From: Candidatus Palauibacter polyketidifaciens | GTDB lineage: Bacteria > Gemmatimonadota > Gemmatimonadetes > Palauibacterales > Palauibacteraceae | Assembly (NCBI RefSeq): GCF_947581785.1 | Contig: NZ_CANPVO010000020.1 | Span: 16,215 to 80,214 of the forward strand | Reading direction: 5' to 3' | DNA: 64,000 nt | Shown here: one piece after another, positions 59,189 through 64,000 of the stretch | Position numbering within the stretch: the first letter of the stretch is position 1 | Layout of the letters: each line of letters opens with the position of its first letter | The notes under the pieces: generated by a model | Database searches by the model: none | The model's input: only the letters and a program-made list of their open reading frames with translations | Told to the model about the DNA's origin: nothing | Translations under genes and position numbers: made by a program

Positions 59189-59800
59189 CTAGCGCGTGGC
59201 GGCGGCGTAGCGGGCGGACACTGCGGCCCAGTCCACCACGTCCCAGAAGGCGGCAAGGTAATCCGCCCGGCGGTTCTGGTAGTTCAGGTAGTACGCGTGC
59301 TCCCACACGTCCACGCCCAGGAGCGGCGTGTCTCCCTGCATCAGCGGGCTGTCCTGGTTCGCGGTCGAGTAGACGGAGAGTTCGCCGCCGCTCCCGGCCA
59401 CGAGCCACGCCCAGCCGCTGCCGAAGCGGGTGAGCCCTGCCTGCTGGAAGGCCGCCTTGAAGTCGTCGAAGGAGCCGTAGGCGCCGTCAATCGCGGCCGC
59501 GAGGTCGCCCGAGGGGGCCCCGCCGCCGTCCGGAGACATGGACGTCCAGAACAGCGAGTGGTTCGAATGGCCGCCGCCGTGGTTTCGCACCGCCCCGCGG
59601 ATCGATTCGGGGACGTTGTCGATGCCGCGCAGCAGGGCCTCCAGCGACAGGCTCGCGAGGTCGTCGTGACCCTTGAGGGCGCCGTTCAGCATGTTCACGT
59701 ACACCTGGTGATGCTTGCCGTGGTGGATCTCCATCGTGCGTGCGTCGATCGTCGGTTCGAGCGCATCGTGGGCGTACGGCAGGTCGGGCAAGGCGTGCAT
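59189..59800 (-). CDS. Iron/manganese superoxide dismutase
   Basis: 203 residues; ATG 59800 has GGAGG four bases upstream. Metal ligands: His26 (EIHHGKHH), His81 (NHSLFW), and Asp/His in [11 protein letters not shown]. The segment [10 protein letters not shown] with a glutamine near the active site favours manganese or cambialistic use over strict iron; not certain. No signal peptide, so cytosolic. Converts superoxide to peroxide and oxygen. Convergent with pfkA across the terminator; upstream lies a tandem-repeat intergenic region. Confidence 0.93.
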   Translation of the reverse strand: MHALPDLPYAHDALEPTIDARTMEIHHGKHHQVYVNMLNGALKGHDDLASLSLEALLRGIDNVPESIRGAVRNHGGGHSNHSLFWTSMSPDGGGAPSGDLAAAIDGAYGSFDDFKAAFQQAGLTRFGSGWAWLVAGSGGELSVYSTANQDSPLMQGDTPLLGVDVWEHAYYLNYQNRRADYLAAFWDVVDWAAVSARYAAATR

Positions 59801-59893
59801 CCTACCTCCTCGGAATCAAGAGGCCCCGGTCGGGGGCCATCGTGACGAATGCCGGTGTTTCAGAACGCTTCGGCAAGGTATGCGCGGGGTGGG

Positions 59894-59959
59894 GACCGTG
59901 ACCAGCCGTCCGCCGGCGGCGGGCCGTGACCAGCCGCCCCGCCGCGGCGGGCCGTGACC
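59894..59959. repeat. 28-bp tandem repeat, about 2.3 copies
   Basis: CCGTGACCAGCCG recurs at 59896 and 59924 and its first seven bases at 59952, an exact 28-base period, in the intergenic region between sod and the lipoprotein gene. Confidence 0.8.
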
Positions 59960-60022
59960 CCCTTCCCATCCGTCTCGTCTATCTCCTGTCCAATCGCTTC
60001 ACCCATGAAGGGAGGGATCGCG

Positions 60023-61150
60023 GTGGCGGGAAGGTGTCGTGCCCCAGTGGCGGGGCTGCTCATGCTGGCGGCCGTGGGTTGCGCGGAAGAGCGGGGCATC
60101 ATCGGACCGCCGCTGCCCGATCCCCCCTTCGATCCGGAGCTGGCGGCGAACTCCATCTACTCGCTCCGGTACGCCGCGGACAACGCGATCGTGGCGCAGG
60201 TGCGGACGATCGCCGAGGTGCTCGGGCTTGCCGAACCCCGGGGGAATCGGGTGGCCCACTCCGAGCTCCGCGACTCGTCGGATCGTGTCGATCTCCTCCG
60301 CACGCTTGAGCCGCGTTCGCTCGAACGCGCGGTGGCGAACGTTGCCGCGAGTCGCGCATCTGGCGCGAAGACGCCGCTCTTCCCGATCAACTTTCTCGGC
60401 AAGGAGTTCATCTTCGACGCGTCCATCGACGCGTATGTGGAGTACGGGGACGGCGGTCCGGAAAACGGGGTCCGGTTCGAGCTGTATGTTGTCGACCTTT
60501 CCTCCGGCCTCCCCGCGCTTCCGCTGCAGCCGTTCGGATTCGTGGATCTCACGGACGAGAGCGACGCGGTATCCGCGCGGCTGCGGATGCGGGCCTTCGA
60601 TACGAGCGGGGGCGGGACCCGGCGCGTCGCGGACTACCTCGTGGACGGCGCCTTCGCATCCGACGCGAACGGGGTGTCCGTGAGCCTGCTCGCCGAAGGC
60701 TTCGCGGAAGACCAGAACGGGCGCTTCGACTTCGAACTCGACGAGTTGCTGGAGTTCGATGACGCAGCCGGCATGACGTATGTCACGTCGAAACACCGGG
60801 TGCTCTCGGCCGAGGGGACGGAGGTACGATTGCAGGTCGGTGGCGGCCTGTCCGCGGACGGGTCGCACGCGGATCTCCGCTTCCGCATGGACCTCGATGG
60901 CTCGGCCGGGCGTACGCTCGTCGACCTCGCCGTCGTGAACGGGGCGCAGAACGGGGAGATCCGCCAGGCGGGGCGCGTGGAAGCTCTCGTGGAGGGCACC
61001 GTCGAAGCGCCCGTCTTCATCGACGCCGCGGGACGGGGCTTCACCAGCTCCGAACTTGCGGCCCTCGATGAGATCCTGTTCGGCATGGACGACGTTCTCG
61101 CGTTCGCCGGCGAGGCCTACGTTCCGCTCGCCGACCTTTTCGCCTACTGA
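60023..61150 (+). CDS. Lipoprotein of unknown function
   Basis: 375 residues from GTG 60023, preceded by AAGGGAGG with seven bases spacing; ATG 60005 is in frame but has no ribosome site. Signal peptide with lipobox AAVGC. The mature protein (residues about 40-375) is rich in alternating hydrophobic strands and acidic turns (FIFDASIDAYVEYGDGG, RLRMRAFDTSGGGTRR, VSLLAEGFAEDQNGRFDFELDE), suggesting a beta-sandwich or lipid-binding fold. No family recognised. Convergent with the FAD-subunit gene 12 bases downstream. Confidence 0.72.
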   Translation: MAGRCRAPVAGLLMLAAVGCAEERGIIGPPLPDPPFDPELAANSIYSLRYAADNAIVAQVRTIAEVLGLAEPRGNRVAHSELRDSSDRVDLLRTLEPRSLERAVANVAASRASGAKTPLFPINFLGKEFIFDASIDAYVEYGDGGPENGVRFELYVVDLSSGLPALPLQPFGFVDLTDESDAVSARLRMRAFDTSGGGTRRVADYLVDGAFASDANGVSVSLLAEGFAEDQNGRFDFELDELLEFDDAAGMTYVTSKHRVLSAEGTEVRLQVGGGLSADGSHADLRFRMDLDGSAGRTLVDLAVVNGAQNGEIRQAGRVEALVEGTVEAPVFIDAAGRGFTSSELAALDEILFGMDDVLAFAGEAYVPLADLFAY

Positions 61151-61162
61151 GCCGTCAGCTCT

Positions 61163-62149
61163 TCAGGCGGCGGCGATCTCGTTGAGGGCGCGGCGGACGA
61201 GCACCGGGATCATGGCGCGGCGCCATTCCGGGTCGACGGTAATGTTGGAGAGCGGGTGACACTGGCGGAACGCCTGCTCGGCCACGGCCTCGATCACGCT
61301 CGCGCCGAGGCGGTTCCCCACGGCGGCATCCTCGACCTTCCCGACGTGGCGGGGATAGGCGCCCATCGCTGAGACGACGAGGCGGAAATCGGACACACGA
61401 CCATCGTCGTCGCGCCCGACGCGCACCGCCAGGTTGGCCAGCGGGAAATCGATGGCCGCGCGGGGCCGGAGTTTCTGAAACGCGATCTGCGTGCCTGCGG
61501 GCGGCCGCGGAACACGGATCGCGACGACGAGTTCGCTCCTCCCGATGGACCGGTTCCAGATTCCGTCGGAAGTGAAGAACTGCCGTATCGGCACGTCGCG
61601 CGTCCCGTCCCCGTCAGCGACCTCGAGGACCGCATCGAGCACCGCGAGCACGGGGGGCGTATCCGCCGAGTGCGCCGCGACGCAGCGGGTCCCGCCCTTC
61701 ACGACGTGGCAGAGGGCGCCGTCCTTCTTCAGGCAGTAGCCGAGCGCCTTCCGCCAGAACTTCGTCTGGTTGTAGTACGCGCACCGCGTGTCGAGACAGA
61801 CGTTGCCGCCGATCGTGCCGACGCGCCGCAACTGCGGACCCGACACGAGTTCGGCGGCTCGGGCCAGGCTGGGGACCTGCGCGAGGATCTCCGGGTGGGT
61901 CGCGACCGACGTCAGCGTCTCCGCCGCCCCGATGCGGATCTCGTCCGCGGTGGAGGCGATCCCGCGCATCTCCCGCACGCGGCTGAGGGCGACGAGGTGG
62001 CCGGGCGTGAACAGCCCGTGCTTCATGTTGGGGACAAGGTCGGTCCCGCCGGCGATGGGCATCGCATCGTCGCCATGGGTGGCGAGCAGCGACAGCGCCT
62101 CGTCGAGCGCGCGCGGCATGTGGTATTCGTACGGATGAAGCCTGAGCAT
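61163..62149 (-). CDS. CoxM-type FAD-binding subunit of a molybdenum hydroxylase
   Basis: 328 residues from ATG 62149 (TTG 62158 is an alternative). The FAD motif AGGTDLVPNMKHGL and the second motif TIGGNVCLDTRCAYYNQ match the medium subunit of xanthine dehydrogenase-family enzymes. The insertion with CAYYNQTKFWRKALGYCLK and CHVVKGGTRC resembles 4-hydroxybenzoyl-CoA reductase beta subunits, which bind an extra 4Fe-4S cluster. Neither the 2Fe-2S nor the large molybdopterin subunit gene is adjacent. Divergent from hisN. Confidence 0.87.
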   Translation of the reverse strand: MLRLHPYEYHMPRALDEALSLLATHGDDAMPIAGGTDLVPNMKHGLFTPGHLVALSRVREMRGIASTADEIRIGAAETLTSVATHPEILAQVPSLARAAELVSGPQLRRVGTIGGNVCLDTRCAYYNQTKFWRKALGYCLKKDGALCHVVKGGTRCVAAHSADTPPVLAVLDAVLEVADGDGTRDVPIRQFFTSDGIWNRSIGRSELVVAIRVPRPPAGTQIAFQKLRPRAAIDFPLANLAVRVGRDDDGRVSDFRLVVSAMGAYPRHVGKVEDAAVGNRLGASVIEAVAEQAFRQCHPLSNITVDPEWRRAMIPVLVRRALNEIAAA

Positions 62150-62230
62150 GTCCGGCAAACTATGGTATGGGTCGGATGGCGCTCAAATGGGCCGGATGGC
62201 GCGAACCCGAATCCCGAGACCGGAGGAGAG

Positions 62231-63007
62231 GTGGACCCCGATTCGTTGAGAGATTTCGCGGCGGAACTGGCCGAGGAGTCGGGCCGGGCGATCGCGGGCA
62301 TGTTCCGCCATCCCGACCTGGCCGTGGAGTCCAAGACGGACGAGTCGCCCGTCACCGTGGCGGACCGCTACGCCGAGACGCTCCTGCGCGATCGGATTCT
62401 GGAGCGCTTTCCCGACCATGGGATCGTCGGGGAAGAGTTCGGCCGCCAGAACGATGACGCCGAGTACGTGTGGGTGCTGGACCCGATCGACGGGACGATC
62501 TCCTTCGTCGCGGGCGTCCCCCTGTTCGGGACGCTCATCGGGCTGCTGCGCGACGGGGAGCCGATCCTGGGGGCGATCCACCAGCCGATCACGCGCGAAC
62601 TCGCCATCGGTACCCCGTCGGGGACGACCTTCAACGGGGAGGCGGTGAGGGTCCGCGAAGACCGCTCGCTGTCGGAGGCGACGCTCCTGACGACGGATCC
62701 GGGCGCGGTCGGCCGGCACCGGAACCTCGCCGGGTTCGAGGCGCTGTGGTCGAGAACGGCGCTGTACCGGGGCTGGGGAGATTGTTACGGGTATCTCATG
62801 GTCGCGACGGGGCGGGCCGACATCATGCTCGATCCGATCATGCATCCGTGGGACATTGCTGCGCTGGTCCCGGTGATCAGGGGCGCGGGCGGCGTGATCA
62901 CGACCTGGGAGGGGGACGATCCCATCGGCGGCGCGTCGACGGTCGCGGCCGCGCCGGCGCTCCACCGGGAGGTGATGGAAATCCTGAACCGAACTGGAAC
63001 GTCATGA
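62231..63007 (+). CDS. hisN: Histidinol-phosphatase, inositol monophosphatase family
   Basis: 258 residues from GTG 62231, with GGAGG four to five bases upstream; the long upstream frame is shadow. Metal-binding motifs: GEEFG, DPIDGT followed by ISFVAGVPLFGTLIGL (typical of HisN), and HPWDIAALVP. Converts histidinol phosphate to histidinol in histidine synthesis; a general inositol-phosphatase role cannot be excluded without other his genes nearby. The stop overlaps the start of the next gene as ATGA. Confidence 0.9.
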   Translation: MDPDSLRDFAAELAEESGRAIAGMFRHPDLAVESKTDESPVTVADRYAETLLRDRILERFPDHGIVGEEFGRQNDDAEYVWVLDPIDGTISFVAGVPLFGTLIGLLRDGEPILGAIHQPITRELAIGTPSGTTFNGEAVRVREDRSLSEATLLTTDPGAVGRHRNLAGFEALWSRTALYRGWGDCYGYLMVATGRADIMLDPIMHPWDIAALVPVIRGAGGVITTWEGDDPIGGASTVAAAPALHREVMEILNRTGTS

Positions 63008-64000
63008 CGGGAACAAAACGCTACCCGGCGGCGTTGGCCGCGCTCCTGGCCGGCCTCGCGGCGTGCGGCGGGCCGGGGTCGATCGTGGTCGACAACGCGA
63101 ACATCATCGACGGCACGGGGGCCGTGTGGCCCACGGGGCGGCTCGTCGTGGCCGACGGCCTGGTGACGTGCGTGGGGGCGCAGGCCGATTGCGCCGAGCC
63201 GGCGGGCGTGGAAGTGCTCGACGCCGCCGGCTTCTGGGTGGTGCCGGGGCTGATCGATGTGAAGGAGGCCGCGGAGGTGCCGAGCAACGAGCAGACCGCT
63301 TACCTGGCCTTTCTGCTCGGCGTCACGACCGCGGCCATCCCGGAGATCGCGGAGGGGCCCGAGGGGGAGCCGCTGCCGCCGACGGGCAGCGATGACGCGC
63401 GTATTCCCGTGCCGCGGCCGGCGACGCCCGTCGACGAGCCGCCGTACCCGCTCGGTCTCTTCGGTCAGGCGCTCTCCGCCACGATCCCGCCCGACATCGG
63501 CGGGCCGCCCGGCCGCGAGGAGCGGGATCTTCAACTCTACGTGCGATCGCGGTCGACGCTGGCGGACCGCGAGGCGCTGGTGGACTCCGCGCGTGCGATG
63601 GGGGCTCGGGGCGCCGCGTTCGCGCCACGCCTCCTGGAGCAGGAGCGCTGGGCGGCGCCCTACCGGCTCCCGCACGGCATGAACCGGCTCGTCGAATTCG
63701 CGATGGTCGCGGAGCGCATTCAGGACCGGCTCCTTCCCGACCGAACGCCCGCCGAGGCCGAGCGGTTGAGTGCGGCGCTGGAGGTGCTCCGCGGGTTCGT
63801 GCGGGAGTTCCACGCCGCCGGAGGGTCCATCGCCACGGCGACGAGCGGCGCGCTCGCGCCGGGGCTGGCGCTGCACGAGGAGATGGATGCGCTCGTCGCG
63901 GCCGGGCTGACGCCGGAGGACGCGCTCTACGCCGGCACGCGCGAGGCGGCCCGCCACCTCGGACTCGAGGATTCGAGGGGTACGCTGGAGCCGGGAAAGC
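63004..64000 (+). CDS. Amidohydrolase-family lipoprotein, partial (C-terminus beyond window)
   Basis: About 332 residues are visible, starting at ATG 63004 inside the hisN stop. Signal peptide with lipobox LAACGG. VDNANIIDGTGAVWPTGRLVV and AAGFWVVPGLIDVK match the N-terminal beta-sandwich and barrel entry of amidohydrolases. The usual HxH metal motif after PGLID is replaced by DVKEAAEVPS, so the first metal site appears lost. A later TPEDALYAGTREAARHLGL is the normal C-terminal family segment. Possibly a non-catalytic or altered member. Confidence 0.85.
   Translation, partial: MTGTKRYPAALAALLAGLAACGGPGSIVVDNANIIDGTGAVWPTGRLVVADGLVTCVGAQADCAEPAGVEVLDAAGFWVVPGLIDVKEAAEVPSNEQTAYLAFLLGVTTAAIPEIAEGPEGEPLPPTGSDDARIPVPRPATPVDEPPYPLGLFGQALSATIPPDIGGPPGREERDLQLYVRSRSTLADREALVDSARAMGARGAAFAPRLLEQERWAAPYRLPHGMNRLVEFAMVAERIQDRLLPDRTPAEAERLSAALEVLRGFVREFHAAGGSIATATSGALAPGLALHEEMDALVAAGLTPEDALYAGTREAARHLGLEDSRGTLEPGK

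Noticed and set aside
15..63990. CRISPR arrays, tRNA or rRNA genes, insertion sequences
   Set aside because: No regularly spaced repeats beyond the short tandem repeats listed, no tRNA-like cloverleaf noticed, no transposase motif or terminal inverted repeats seen by eye.

Overview
The window is GC-rich, densely coding bacterial chromosome. The gene content points to Gemmatimonadota, probably a marine or host-associated lineage: many exported six-bladed beta-propeller lipoproteins with an N-terminal VRDSAGVxIVEN-type signature, several carboxypeptidase-regulatory/TonB-plug-like proteins without a barrel, BlaI-M56 pairs, and an ECF sigma/anti-sigma pair with YHDPP..AMW motifs. The taxonomic call is inference; there is no rRNA. 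I see no tRNA, CRISPR array, transposase, phage gene or replication origin, and no gene-free stretch above about 300 bases.

Region 1 (1-11381, all minus) reads as one operon from right to left: ECF sigma factor, membrane-anchored anti-sigma-like protein, HEAT-repeat protein, then at least seven tandem beta-propeller proteins, several joined by 4-base stop/start overlaps; the last gene leaves the window. Region 2 (11606-18139) is mixed metabolism and small regulators: ornithine aminotransferase, TrpE, an antitoxin-like protein whose start lies in two overlapping perfect palindromes, a von Willebrand A protein, UbiE/MenG and an AbrB-like protein. Region 3 (18298-23244) is a continuous plus-strand run: an ABC-2 exporter pair followed by a tungstate-type uptake system (tupABC).

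Region 4 (23241-33931) holds four barrel-less plug-like proteins (two of them tandem paralogues behind an eighth beta-propeller gene), a serine beta-lactamase-fold hydrolase, a MATE exporter and small proteins of unknown function. Region 5 (34026-37871) is a blaI-blaR1-like cassette in which the M56 peptidase gene is duplicated; a blaI 3-prime remnant lies between the copies, a BlaI-like operator sits over a perfect -35 box, and one M56 copy carries two plug-like C-terminal segments. Region 6 (37935-41043) is a SARP/BTAD regulator with a degenerate P-loop, transcribed from an AT-rich dyad-containing leader.

Region 7 (41119-52938) has an Nfu N-domain protein, a sugar operon (PIG-L deacetylase, sodium symporter, GH4 glycosidase), a zinc-ribbon protein whose start codon overlaps that of a divergent kynureninase-like enzyme, a MaoC-like hydratase with an acyl-CoA dehydrogenase, and a two-subunit ThDP enzyme. 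Region 8 (52954-64000) is mostly housekeeping: IspH, Lon with an acidic insertion, a HAD phosphatase, phosphofructokinase followed by a perfect 17-bp terminator, superoxide dismutase, an unknown lipoprotein, a lone CoxM-type FAD subunit, histidinol phosphatase and a truncated amidohydrolase lipoprotein. Several single genes (pfkA, ispH, the ABC ATPase, perhaps trpE and the ThDP alpha subunit) have a -10-like hexamer 6 to 8 bases before the start codon and no Shine-Dalgarno sequence, suggesting leaderless transcripts, whereas operon genes mostly use GGAGG-type sites or 4-base overlaps.
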